This document shows, in pieces, positions 1-8,907 of a stretch of DNA of 64,000 bases (positions are counted from its first letter, which is position 1; the number at the start of each line of letters is the position of its first letter). Source of the stretch: Tubulanus polymorphus (lineage: Eukaryota; Nemertea; Palaeonemertea; Tubulaniformes; Tubulanidae); NCBI RefSeq assembly GCF_964204645.1, contig NC_134032.1, forward strand, positions 560,501 through 624,500. Direction: 5' to 3'. The notes beneath the pieces are model-generated. The model did no database searches and had not been told where the DNA came from. It worked only from the letters and a program-made list of their open reading frames with translations. A program made the translations under genes and the position numbers.

Positions 1-149
1 ATGCCATCATGATGTCAAGGCTTTCCTCCACTAAAAATCACTCATCAATAATATCCAGGATAACCTGATCGAACAATTCGCCGGACAAAATAGGGTACGG
101 ATCTTGGAAATGGAATCTGCATTACGTGCTATGAGTGATTTACCTCGGT

Positions 150-1001
150 GCTAGAGGTTTCTGCACAGTATTCTAAGGAGGTACACAAATGGCTGGCCTG
201 CGTACGGAATCTAATTGATGAGTATCGGCCGATCAATCTAGGACCATCGCACCTAATTTTCCAAAACAATCGGTACAATTCGAGATCTTCCTACGCATTA
301 TTTTGGATTCACGATTTCATATTCGAATCCAGGGCATTACTATCAAGTGCGAAACGTTCTCTATACGAGGACTGACAAGGCGATATATATCAACGTCAAA
401 TTTTCGATATCAGAAACCAGCACTATTTTTACCGACTATTCCGTTTCTGCAATGCCCGTGCCGGTCGATGCGCACAATTGCACCTTGATAAAAAACCTTC
501 CAGACTATATCGGTGTCTCCCATTCTGGTGATTTTTATACGGAATTTAATTCCAAACAATTCCTACAGCGTGAAGGAAAGGGTATTAAAGTCTGTCCCAC
601 TGCACTGCACTGTTCACGAGCCGTTCCGTCGTGTGCCAGTGGAACCATAAACACATAATGCAATTTTGCGATATAAGTTACCAGGAGTCAGGCTTGTTTG
701 ACGGGGGGAGGAGAGAGGCCTCTTGGTCAATGGCCTGCCCTGATAAACCTGCACAAGCTTTCCTGTACCATGTGTCTGATACGATTACCATGCGGTTGCG
801 GAATCACATCAGCCACATTCAAAGTTCAAGTGACGTTTCCACATGTAACACTACTAGGGATAAAATAAGTAGTAGATTTCCAAATCTAAAGGGGAGATCA
901 GAGACACAGAGAAATATTTCGTATCCGTTTTCTTCGTATTTCATTGTATTATTGTGCAATCGTCGCTGTTTGTCTCATCGGGATTTTCTTACTAGGAAAT
1001 G
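150..1001 (+). pseudogene. Envelope-like membrane glycoprotein remnant
   Basis: Decayed coding sequence spread over several frames. The 347-658 stretch has the Pro-rich and Cys-containing pattern of insect gypsy/baculovirus-F-type envelope proteins: a PVP motif, then LPDYIGVS, GDFYTEF, and spaced cysteines in KVCPTALHC and PSCAS. Near the end (about 925-1001) one frame gives a hydrophobic helix, about 20 residues of Ile/Leu/Val/Ala/Cys, then a short tail and a stop, as expected for a C-terminal membrane anchor. Frames change near 150-350, 655 and 890, so no full-length product is possible. It could come from an LTR retroelement or from a large DNA virus. The family call rests on pattern recognition of a short stretch. 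The window begins inside or just before this gene, so its 5' end is not visible. Confidence 0.4.
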
Positions 1002-1347
1002 AATAATAATATCATAACAGCAGCTACGTATTGTTTTCAACGGTCGTTGAATTATGATCGAGCCCGTATTAGAATTATATCTATTTGAACTCAGTACAAC
1101 CTTAGTTTTGGGTTGCCATAACAAGAATTAGACAAACGCTCGCTGACGATGCAGTCTGGCGAGTGGCTAATATAAGGAGGGTCCCCGAAATCTAAGGGGG
1201 AGATCGGAGACACCAGAAGACGAAACTGGAGAATAGAAATAAAAGCTATATTTTTCACTGGAGAAGAATCTTCATTTACTATCAATAGGATTAGGATGGA
1301 TTGGTCAGTTTTACAGGGAAACGCTAGACTGGCCAATACGCTCGACG
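1002..1347. other. Non-coding gap after the envelope-like remnant
   Basis: I see no gene here. A purine-rich motif with GGGGGAGATCGGAGAC around 1196-1212 resembles one inside the preceding remnant near 891-906 (GGGGAGATCAGAGAC) and one at about 27755. Such polypurine stretches could be retroelement polypurine tracts, but no flanking LTR pair is visible. Confidence 0.3.
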
Positions 1348-1605
1348 TTGCACGGGAAAGAGGGTCGACGCACGCAGAAGTGTACTGTAACGATAATAAA
1401 TACTCAAAAGAAGGATCGAGGAAATTCAGGATTCGAACCCGTTTGTTTTAAGAGTAATTGTTACATCTGTGATTATATCGGCGACAATGTAATCAGAGTT
1501 GCTGATAAATATCATCCCGAGGTAAAAAAGCTTTCATCTCAAAAGATGACGGAATATCCATCGAGTTTTACGCGAGGATATTCGATAAAATTTGACCGGT
1601 GAGGA

Positions 1606-1839
1606 ATGAATGATTTTAACAATGCGTTAAAATCAGCAGAGATCGAAACAATGTTGGAGCTCCCAGGTATAGAATTTTTCTAAGATAATCTTATACAAGA
1701 TTTATTTATTGATGTAGAAATTGAGGCAAGTACAAAAGAAAATGGGGAATTACTATATCGGATGATTTTTGATGATTATAATTTTAAAGAAACACATTCA
1801 TCTGAAGATTTAGATTCAATGATGATGATGAAATTTTAA
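1606..1839 (+). pseudogene. Small acidic ORF with internal stop, copy 1
   Basis: A 78-codon reading frame from an ATG, beginning MNDFNNALKSAEIE and ending in a run of methionines (ATGATGATGATG) before TAA. One in-frame TAA sits after about 25 codons (GIEFF then stop). The same frame and the same stop occur in the copies at 2580 and 3527, so the stop predates the tandem amplification. The product would be acidic and Asp/Glu-rich. No family recognised. Confidence 0.4.
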
Positions 1840-2263
1840 ATGTTCCTAGAGAATTGGATGTTTGTATAGTGCGTAAAGGTAATCTCAAAAGATGACAGAA
1901 TATAAATCAGGTTTAATCAACGCAAGGATATTCGATAGAAATTCAACCTGCGAAGAATTCAAGAATTTAACACTGCATTAAAATCTTCAGAGAACGGAAC
2001 AATATCGAGCTCTATCGGAACAAACTGACCGCAGAAATCATCGACCTGACAATAATACATAGTCAAAAGAAGGATTGTGGAGATTTCGGATTCGAACCCC
2101 TTTGTTAGAAATCAATCGATCTAAAAAAACCATGTTTATGGTCATCGATAGGAACAGGGGAGTTCAGATAAGAGAATGCAAGTGGATGGCCGAAGCAACT
2201 GAAATCCGACGAAGAAAAAATGGCGTATATAGCTGATTTTAAGGAAAGGAAAAGACCTCAACT

Positions 2264-2466
2264 ATGTCAAAAACTAACGCTGAATTCAATGTGGGGGGGG
2301 GGGGGGCAGATGTCCTACTGATTCCCCTGGTGGTGAACACACTAATGTAGAAATACAAAATGATACAAATGGTTTCAGTCCTCGTAGCTACTTGCAAGCT
2401 GCTGCTCAGACGATTGTTTTTGCGTTTTTACAGGCTAACAGACATGACATATCGGCGACAATGTAA
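2264..2466 (+). pseudogene. Poly-G-interrupted ORF, copy 1
   Basis: Starts ATG TCA AAA ACT (MSKTNAEFNV) and runs into a 14-base G tract at 2293-2306. After the tract a different frame stays open and encodes CPTDSPGGEHTNVEI, NDTNGFSP and an Ala/Gln/Phe-rich end before the next repeat unit cuts it off. The three copies have 14, 13 and 10 G residues, so the frame across the tract differs between copies. No recognised domain. The carboxyl half resembles nothing I can name. Confidence 0.4.
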
Positions 2467-2579
2467 TCAGAGTTGCTGATAAATATCATCCCGAGGTAAA
2501 AAAGCTTTCATCTAAAAAGATGACGGAATATCCATCGAGTTTTACGCGAGGATATTCGATCAAATTTTACCGGTGAGGA

Positions 2580-2813
2580 ATGAATGATTTTAACAATGCG
2601 TTAAAATCAGCAGAGATCGAAACAATGTTGGAGCTCCCAGGTATAGAATTTTTCTAAGATAATCTTATACAAGATTTATTTATTGATGTAGAAATTGAGG
2701 CAGGTACAAAAGAAAATGGGGAATTACTATATCGGATGATTTTTGATGATTATAATTTTAAAGAAACACATTCATCTGAAGATTTAGATTCAATGATGAT
2801 GATGAAATTTTAA
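2580..2813 (+). pseudogene. Small acidic ORF with internal stop, copy 2
   Basis: Second copy of the frame at 1606, nearly identical to it and to the one at 3527 and sharing its internal TAA. It lies about 120 bp after the end of the poly-G ORF of the preceding half-unit. Function unknown. Confidence 0.4.
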
Positions 2814-3211
2814 ATGTTCCTAGAGAATTGGATGTTTGTATAGTGCGTAAAGGTAATCTCAAAAGATGACAGAATATGCATCAGGTTTAGTCAACCTGCG
2901 AAGAATTCAAGAATTTAACACTGCAATAAAATCTTCAGAGAACGGAACAATATCGAGCTCTATCGGAACAAACTGACCGCAGAAATCATCGACCTGACAA
3001 TAGTACATAGTCAAAAGAAGGATTGTGGAGATTTCGGATTCGAACCCCTTTGTTAGAAATCAATCGATCTAAAAAAACCATGTTTATGGTCATCGATAGG
3101 AACAGGGGAGTTCAGATAAGAGAATGCAAGTGGATGGCCGAAGCAACTGAAATCCGACGAAGAAAGAATGGCGTATATAGCTGATTTTAAGGAAAGGAAA
3201 AGACCTCAACT

Positions 3212-3413
3212 ATGTCAAAAACTAACGCTGAATTCAATGTGGGGGGGGGGGGGCAGATGTCCTACTGATTCCCCTGGTGGTGAACACACTAATGTAGAAA
3301 TAAAAAATGATACAAATGGTTTCAGTCCTTGTAGCTACTTGCAAACTGCTGCTCAGACGATTGTTTTTGCGTTTTTACAGGCTAACAGACATGACATATC
3401 GGCGACAATGTAA
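3212..3413 (+). pseudogene. Poly-G-interrupted ORF, copy 2
   Basis: Second copy of the MSKTNAEF reading frame, with a 13-base G tract at 3241-3253. The post-tract frame is open until the junction with the next repeat unit, which truncates it relative to the copy at 4158. Confidence 0.4.
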
Positions 3414-3526
3414 TCAGAGTTGCTGATAAATATCATCCCGAGGTAAAAAAGCTTTCATCTAAAAAGATGACGGAATATCCATCGAGTTTTACGCGAGGAT
3501 ATTCGATCAAATTTTACCGGTGAGGA

Positions 3527-3760
3527 ATGAATGATTTTAACAATGCGTTAAAATCAGCAGAGATCGAAACAATGTTGGAGCTCCCAGGTATAGAATTTTT
3601 CTAAGATAATCTTATACAAGATTTATTTATTGATGTAGAAATTGAGGCAGGTACAAAAGAAAATGGGGAATTACTATATCGGATGATTTTTGATGATTAT
3701 AATTTTAAAGAAACACATTCATCTGAAGATTTAGATTCAATGATGATGATGAAATTTTAA
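3527..3760 (+). pseudogene. Small acidic ORF with internal stop, copy 3
   Basis: Third copy of the frame at 1606. The shared stop and shared ending show that it arose by tandem duplication of an already damaged gene. Function unknown. Confidence 0.4.
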
Positions 3761-4157
3761 ATGTTCCTAGAGAATTGGATGTTTGTATAGTGCGTAAAGG
3801 TAATCTCAAAAGATGACAGAATATGCATCAGGTTTAGTCAACCTGCGAAGAATTCAAGAATTTAACACTGCAATAAAATCTTCAGAGAACGGAACAATAT
3901 CGAGCTCTATCGGAACAAACTGACCGCAGAAATCATCGACCTGACAATAGTACATAGTCAAAAGAAGGATTGTGGAGATTTCGGATTCGAACCCCTTTGT
4001 TAGAAATCAATCGATCTAAAAAACCATGTTTATGGTCATCGATAGGAACAGGGGAGTTCAGATAAGAGAATGCAAGTGGATTGCCGAAGCAACTGAAATC
4101 CGACGAAGAAAGAATGGCGTATATAGCTGATTTTAAGGAAAGGAAAAGACCTCAACT

Positions 4158-4458
4158 ATGTCAAAAACTAACGCTGAATTCAATGTGGGGGGGGGGCAGA
4201 TGTCCTACTGATTCCCCTGGTGGTGAACACACTAATGTAGAAATAAAAAATGATACAAATGGTTTCAGTCCTTGTAGCTACTTGCAAACTGCTGCTCAGA
4301 CGATTGTTTTTGCGTTTTTACAGGCTAACAGACATGATTATCAAATTTTCGGGAATTGTTTGAATAAAGGGTTTGCACTTTTTCATTCGACACAAACTGT
4401 AGATATTTCTTGGACCTCTCGGATTAAAGAAAACATATCTATTAGTGCTGGGTACTAG
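4158..4458 (+). pseudogene. Poly-G-interrupted ORF, most complete copy
   Basis: Third and longest copy. It starts MSKTNAEFNV, has a 10-base G tract (4187-4196) and then an open frame to 4458. It carries on past the point where the other two copies are cut, with IFGNCLNKGFALFHSTQT and SWTSRIKENISISAGY. A related peptide (FGDCLNRRFLMF) occurs in the decayed ORF near 12815, so this is one member of a small gene family in this region. Frame before and after the G tract does not match in this copy. Family unknown. Confidence 0.45.
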
Positions 4459-4494
4459 TTTTATATCAAAATCAACAAGCAAATCATCTTTGGG

Positions 4495-4788
4495 ATTATA
4501 TAATTTTCGGGAATTATTTGAATAAAGGGTTTGCACTTTTTCAGTCTACACAAACTGTAGATATTTCTTGGACCTCTAGGCTAAAAGAAAACATATCTAT
4601 TAGTGCCGGGTATGATCGAAAAATTAGAAGAATTCAATGAATTCCTGCGCAGATCAGGAAAATTATTCTCGTTTAAAAAATTCCAATTATTGAGTTTATC
4701 ATTTGCTAATGTTATTAAACATTTGAATGAAATCGAGAAATCGCACCAAGACACTTTGAATTCGTTGGTTCATTTTCCCAGACCCTAA
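4495..4788 (+). pseudogene. Duplicated C-terminal segment plus short ORF
   Basis: Bases 4498-4612 are a second copy of 4337-4455 (the FGN/D..LNKGFALF to ISAGY segment), so the 3' end of the preceding ORF has been duplicated once more. A frame open from 4603 to 4788 (first ATG 4612) then encodes MIEKLEEFNEFLRRSGKLF, FKKFQLLSLSFANVIKHL and a stop after about 60 codons. The same stretch recurs in decayed form near 13255-13340. It is helical, charged and unrecognised. Confidence 0.4.
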
Positions 4789-4857
4789 ATTTAATGGTAA
4801 GCGCCCCAAATACCGAGGATCATGACCCTAACCCAATAAATGGAAGACGGTGATAGT

Positions 4858-4904
4858 TGGGTGGGCCGGGTTGACAAGCTAGGGGTAGCTTTATACTAGG
4901 GTGT
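4858..4904 (+). promoter_or_regulatory. Promoter-like motif upstream of the helicase fragment
   Basis: GTGGGCCGGGTTGAC followed about 15 bases later by CTTTATACTAGGG. The same two blocks at nearly the same spacing occur at 5963-6003 before another ORF. The TATAC core could be a TATA box. This is inferred from repetition and position only. Confidence 0.45.
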
Positions 4905-5128
4905 CCTTGAGACGGAGCCGAAGGCGAAGGCCGGGGTCAGCGCCACCAGGTGGCTGACCTAATTCCCCGTGACCCCTCCGCGTCGCAAAGGTCAAAGGTC
5001 ACCCCCGGTTCACTCCCCGATGTCAAAGGGTCACGTGGAGGTGGAGCCACCTACCAAGGTCACGCCCGCCAGCGCCACCCAAGGTCAACCCACCCTTCGA
5101 AAGCCCCCCCAAGGCCCCTAGCAAGCCT
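4905..5128. other. GC-rich stretch with repeated AAGGTCA motifs
   Basis: Locally GC-rich compared with its AT-rich surroundings, with at least five GGTCA or AAGGTCA hexamer-like repeats between 4989 and 5095. GGTCA half-sites are nuclear-receptor-like, but they are equally explained by simple degenerate repetition. No convincing coding frame; the open frame at 4950-5192 is Pro/Arg/Ser-rich, as expected from base composition. Confidence 0.35.
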
Positions 5129-5578
5129 TTGGGGGCAGGAGATAGGGGGGGTGACCTTCACGGACAAGCGGGGTCCGGCAAAACGCTTTTAGGGAAGATA
5201 TTATTCCCTAGCAACATAGCTTCAATGATGCCGACTGATAGCGAGGGGGTGGGTGCCTGCGAGATGAGCACGAGACATCGCATATTTAAAGTCGATGATG
5301 CGGGTGACTCGTTTTGGAATAATAGCCGCATCCTTTCCATGGTGCTCGCTATGTTTCAATCGGAGTGGGAAGCGAAGGTGCACAGCACGAAGCAAAAGAA
5401 CCAAGCGTGCGTCACCTTCGTAACCACCAATGAGAAGACCCCCCTGCAACGCTTTGCGGGGGCTGTTGATACAGAGGCGGTGGAGAGGAGGTTCCTAGTA
5501 GTTAAATTCAAGGGTCAGATGAAGACCAATCGATTTAGGGCCCGAGTTATGCGAGCAGGTATATGTAAAACTGATTGA
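5129..5578 (+). pseudogene. Superfamily 3 helicase fragment (virus/plasmid type)
   Basis: The frame encodes the core of an SF3 AAA+ helicase, the replicative helicase class of small DNA viruses and some mobile elements. Walker A is GQAGSGKT (from 5162). Walker B is the hydrophobic IFKVDDAG about 45 residues later. A basic B' region follows (WEAKVHSTKQK). Motif C is VTFVTTNE, ending in the expected Asn, then VERRF with a plausible Arg finger. Order and spacing match SF3. The N-terminal origin-binding/endonuclease part that such proteins carry is absent: Walker A lies only about 11 codons from the frame's beginning, which has no ATG. It is therefore a 5'-truncated remnant. The tail after VVKFKG looks unrelated and may be out of frame. 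Which virus or element group it belongs to cannot be told from this length. Confidence 0.75.
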
Positions 5579-5609
5579 AAGAGCTTTGCTCGGTAGTAAT
5601 TTATTACAG

Positions 5610-5906
5610 ATCAATACGATAAATTCACAGACAATGTTGTTACCACGCATGAATTAATGAGACAGTATGAAATAGAAAAAGAAATGGATACCGAATCAGA
5701 GGGGGGGGGGGGGGGGGGCAGAAGTTGAAATTGAGCCACCTGTTGTAACATTTCAAGAGCCTGAATCATTACCACAGGCGCAGGATATTGACATGCAACA
5801 GATTAATGCTATGTTAGAACAAATGGAAGCGAATAGAAACAGTTCGGAATTAACGGACTCTGTATTAAATGAAATTTTTGATTGGAATGTAAACAATGAT
5901 CAATAA
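5610..5906 (+). pseudogene. Acidic ORF with 18-base poly-G tract
   Basis: Open frame with Glu/Asp/Gln-rich content on either side of an uninterrupted 18-G run at 5701-5718. Upstream it reads through HELMRQYEIEKEMDTESE; downstream EVEIEPPVV, then a Met/Gln-rich helix and an acidic end (EIFDW) before TAA. It begins just after the helicase fragment, in the same orientation, and may be its natural C-terminal part or the next gene. The G run would encode polyglycine; any slippage changes frame. Confidence 0.4.
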
Positions 5907-5962
5907 AAATATGATATAACTGTATTTCAATGTGTTGACCAAGTTAATTCGGATCGAGAAAA

Positions 5963-6003
5963 GGTGGGCCGGGTCGGCCGAGAGGAAAACTTTATACTAG
6001 GGA
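5963..6003 (+). promoter_or_regulatory. Promoter-like motif, second copy
   Basis: GTGGGCCGGGTCGGC and then CTTTATACTAGGG, matching the copy at 4858. It lies about 60 bases before the ATG at 6066, a plausible core-promoter distance. The pairing of the same block with two consecutive virus-like genes suggests a shared promoter architecture. Confidence 0.5.
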
Positions 6004-6065
6004 GCAGAGGATAGAAACAAAGGAAGGACCCGATCCACTATGCATGGGAAGTAAAGAAGTGGGCC

Positions 6066-7177
6066 ATGGACCAGATCCATGTTGATTTTGACGATATCTT
6101 GATTCATCTTAAATCAGGAAATAATATCACAAAAAAGAAGACGGGTATTGATAAGCAAAGAACTGAGCGAATATACCGCCGACTCCTGAATTGGCAATCA
6201 AAAAGCTATACTGTGGATGGAGTGGACCACGCAATGTACGGCGTGGAGATACTCCATGTCCCACATAAAGATGTGGAAGAAACCAGGATCGTCTATTTCC
6301 CTGGTGTTCGCTCCCTCATCATTCCATAAAGGAGCGAGGTGGAAGACATTCGAATGTTCTACGGCGCGAGTGCGGTGAACAATCTTGCAAATGTGATCAA
6401 TATATCGACAAAATATACGGGGTTCACACAAAACAATACGAACGTGATTCGTAAGTGGAAAAAAGACTTCGCGACATTACCACCGTTTTTAATTCATTGA
6501 TGGTGGGGTCGGCCGTCATGCCCGCAGCATTACGTATTCAGGTAGGAAAACTCGACGTGATGAGAAATCTAATCCCCGAAAGTGTTATCTTAAAAAAAGG
6601 AACGCCGATGCCGTGTACGTTGACGGCTTTAACGGACGATTTAACCGGGGGTCAGTTAGGGACGATTCGCGCTAATAGATTACGTTCTCTCAACTCGATC
6701 GCGAAAGAATTGGAGTCAGACGTGATTTTAACGAAAGCATCCGAAAAATTAATCTGCATGAACCGGGTGCAACTAGACAGTTCACCGGCGGAGGACACTG
6801 TCGACAAAGCCGAGCACACACGCCATTGGAATATCGTGAACGGTCTTTTCCCTCCAGCGTTTTATACCTGTTTATTTGGCGAACTGTACAATCCGGGCAT
6901 AATTACAACAGCCCATAAATTCTATGCAATTACAAATGTTTGTTTAAACTCGTTTCATCGTGAGCACGGGTTACAAAACCTAATCGACTTTCTGCGCGTG
7001 TTGGGTAAAAAACACAACAATAAAAAAACATCGAAAAAGGAATGTATCGCGTGGCACCGTCGAGACCAAGAAGCAATTTCACAAAATGCTTTTGACTGTT
7101 CTACCAGCGAAGAATGGTCCGACGCGTCATTGGACAGTGTTATTATCGGGCAACAACCTAATATTACACGTTTTTGA
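6066..7177 (+). pseudogene. Unknown virus-like gene, two breaks
   Basis: Starts at an ATG (MDQIHVDFDDILIHLKSG) downstream of the promoter-like motif. The reading frame stays coding-like for about 1.1 kb with two lesions: an in-frame TAA at 6327-6329, and a frame change near 6499 just before MVGSAVMPAALRI. The last part, from 6455 to 7177, is a 240-codon open frame ending VIIGQQPNITRF. The N-terminal part is basic. The central and C-terminal parts are mixed alpha/beta in composition, with a Lys-rich patch (KKHNNKKTSKKE) near residue 190 of the last segment and an acidic end. No catalytic motif seen. It sits in the same orientation as the helicase fragment. It could be a structural or core protein; I cannot assign it. 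Confidence 0.5.
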
Positions 7178-7287
7178 CTCGCTACTTATTTTATTTGTGC
7201 ACTTATGTTACAATGCGCGCCAGGTTACTGGTTGCATGTTGTTTTTTGAATACAATTATTACATACGTATATGATAATGAAATTTTT

Positions 7288-7784
7288 TTAGTTACTTTTT
7301 GTTTTACGAAAGTACATGTCTAACCAGTACAGCCAAATAAGAGTCTTGTAGTCAGTACTAGTATATTTACGGTCAGATATTTCATGGGTGTCTGGATCTT
7401 CCGATAACCACCGAAGCGAATACATGCCCCCCGTGTAGTATATATGGTGCGGCGCTAGTTCGCGTACAAATTGTGTTCGCTCTTCATCGTCCGGGTAAGC
7501 GGGGTCTTTAATTACGCTTACCCGATCTTCGTGTATTTCGTCTAAGAAATCGTCTACGCACCCAATATTTAAACGATGTAATACCGGGCACAGTTGTTGG
7601 CACAATTCTACATATACGACCAACCAGTGTTGTCTCTCCCATTCTCGGATCATAATATCCCAAAGGTTTGACGCCAACACTTTAGAATCACTCTGCAAGT
7701 TGTCTTCCCCCTTTTTTATAACCTCCAGCACGGTATTTGAATATGTAATATTAGCCACGCCGCTGAAGGTTACTATTCGAATCG
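7288..7784 (-). CDS. Antisense 156-codon ORF, unknown
   Basis: An undamaged open frame on the minus strand, convergent with the gene ending at 7177 and about 110 bp from it. The product is acidic and Trp/Tyr-rich (REWERQHWLVVYVELCQQL, LIWLYWLDMYFRK near the end), so it is a plausible folded protein. There is no in-frame ATG at its beginning: the frame opens after TATACTTTTAG at about 7785, which reads as a 3' splice acceptor, so it may be the last exon of a spliced transcript. No family recognised. The intact frame is notable amid broken neighbours. Confidence 0.45.
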
Positions 7785-7869
7785 TCTAAAAGTATAATGA
7801 AAAGCGTGTACACGCTGAGAGGACATGCGTATAACGGGCCGGAAGTCCGTACTATCTCATACCTTGTAA

Positions 7870-8907
7870 CGTGATGTCAGGAACTCATTGGGTCCTACTT
7901 GTAGTCGATAAAAATACAAGTAGGGTCCACGTCACGGACAACCTGGCTGACGTAGATACAAAGAAAACTGTGATCGAATACTTTAGAAAATACAATAACA
8001 CCGGATAAAAACTGGACTTTGCAGTTTATACCAGAAATTGTTGGTAAGAACCGGGTATTCCTGTGGTAACCTGGCTAACGTTGACACAAAGAAAACTGTG
8101 ATCGAATACTTTAGAAAATACAATAACACCGGATAAAAACTGGACTTTGCAGTTTATACCAGAAATTGTCGGTAAGGACCAGGTATTCCTGTGGTAACCT
8201 GGCTAACGTTGACACAAAGAAAACGGTATTCGACTACTTTAAAAAAAAACAATTTCTCATCGGATGAAAACTGGACTTTGCAGTTCATACCGGAAATTGT
8301 CGGAAACGACGGGTATTCGTGTGGTTTGTACGTAGTACGAAACGCGGATAGATATATGGGAAATGACACCTCCCATATATCGCAAGCACAATATTATAAC
8401 GATAGTTTGTATTTCGATAAAGTTGATTACTTTATCGAGACTATCGAGAGTCATTCAACTTTAAACTCAAGTAGCAGTGACTGTATTTTACTGTCGGACA
8501 ACTCTACCTATTTCAAAAATGATACCGACAGTGAAATTTGGATGAAATATGGAATGACTGTAACCAACTACGCAGCGCCACTGGATCGATGGGCTGCGGG
8601 CGTAGATCGGGGTTCACGTCACGAAATTTATGAACAATATAAAAGGGAAGTATATTTTGCAACACTGCAGGAGCCCATTGTACAGCATGTTCATACTGAC
8701 ACTCACGAAACACCAATTTCTGATGATGTAATCGATGTTGATTCAGATCCCGATGATTCCGATGAAGGTATTGTTGGGATGTCGGACTCGGACTTTCAGT
8801 ATGAACGTAGTGTCCAATTATTTAAGAAAACAAAGAAAAAGGAAAAATATTTCCCTGTTAACCGCATATTTAGACTCGCTAAAAAGTCAAAGAATGAAGA
8901 AGTCTAA
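7870..8907 (+). pseudogene. Ulp1/C48-like cysteine protease with internal triplication
   Basis: Two halves of a Ulp1-type (C48, SUMO-protease-like) active site are visible. The first (about 7873-7945) has THWVLLVVDKN with the catalytic His-Trp pair, then VHVTDNL with the catalytic Asp. The second (about 8279-8350) has GNDGYSCGLYVVRNADRYM with the nucleophile Cys in the diagnostic SCG context. The oxyanion Gln normally a few residues before Cys is not evident; the aligned position reads Val or Gly. Between the halves a ~125 bp segment is present three times, the first two ending in a stop (CCGGATAAAA). The frame from 8191 to 8907 is open and ends with an acidic IDVDSDPDDSDEG stretch, possibly SUMO-binding, and a basic tail. 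Ulp1-like proteases are common in DNA transposons and large DNA viruses. Confidence 0.65.
7949..8330 (+). repeat. Three tandem copies of a ~121-129 bp protease segment
   Basis: CCTGGCTNACGT begins units at 7949, 8070 and 8199. Each unit encodes the stretch between the catalytic Asp and Cys blocks (DTKKTV, a Tyr/Phe helix, WTLQFIPEIVG). Units 1 and 2 are almost identical and carry the same TAA; unit 3 has diverged and is read through. Confidence 0.85.

Larger units (their letters stand above)
1423..4330 (+). repeat. Large tandem repeat, ~950-975 bp unit, three copies
   Basis: The same block recurs at 1475, 2449 and 3396 (anchor ATATCGGCGACAATG), giving periods of about 974 and 947 bp. Each unit holds a tRNA-like 3' half on the minus strand (GGGTTCGAATCC-type box B), a small ORF interrupted by a poly-G run, and a second small acidic ORF with one internal stop. 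Copies 2 and 3 differ at only a few positions, so amplification is fairly recent. The last G-run ORF (4158-4458) runs on into sequence that the earlier copies lack, which suggests that copy is the ancestral junction. Confidence 0.85.

Noticed and set aside
5129-5578. Assignment of the SF3 helicase to parvovirus, polyomavirus or adomavirus
   Set aside because: The core motifs are present but the N-terminal origin-binding/nuclease domains that separate these groups are missing, so no lineage can be supported.
7870-8907. Adenovirus-type (adenain) protease
   Set aside because: The HWVLLVVD and SCGLYVV contexts fit Ulp1/C48 better; a Polinton origin would need polymerase B or integrase, which I do not see.
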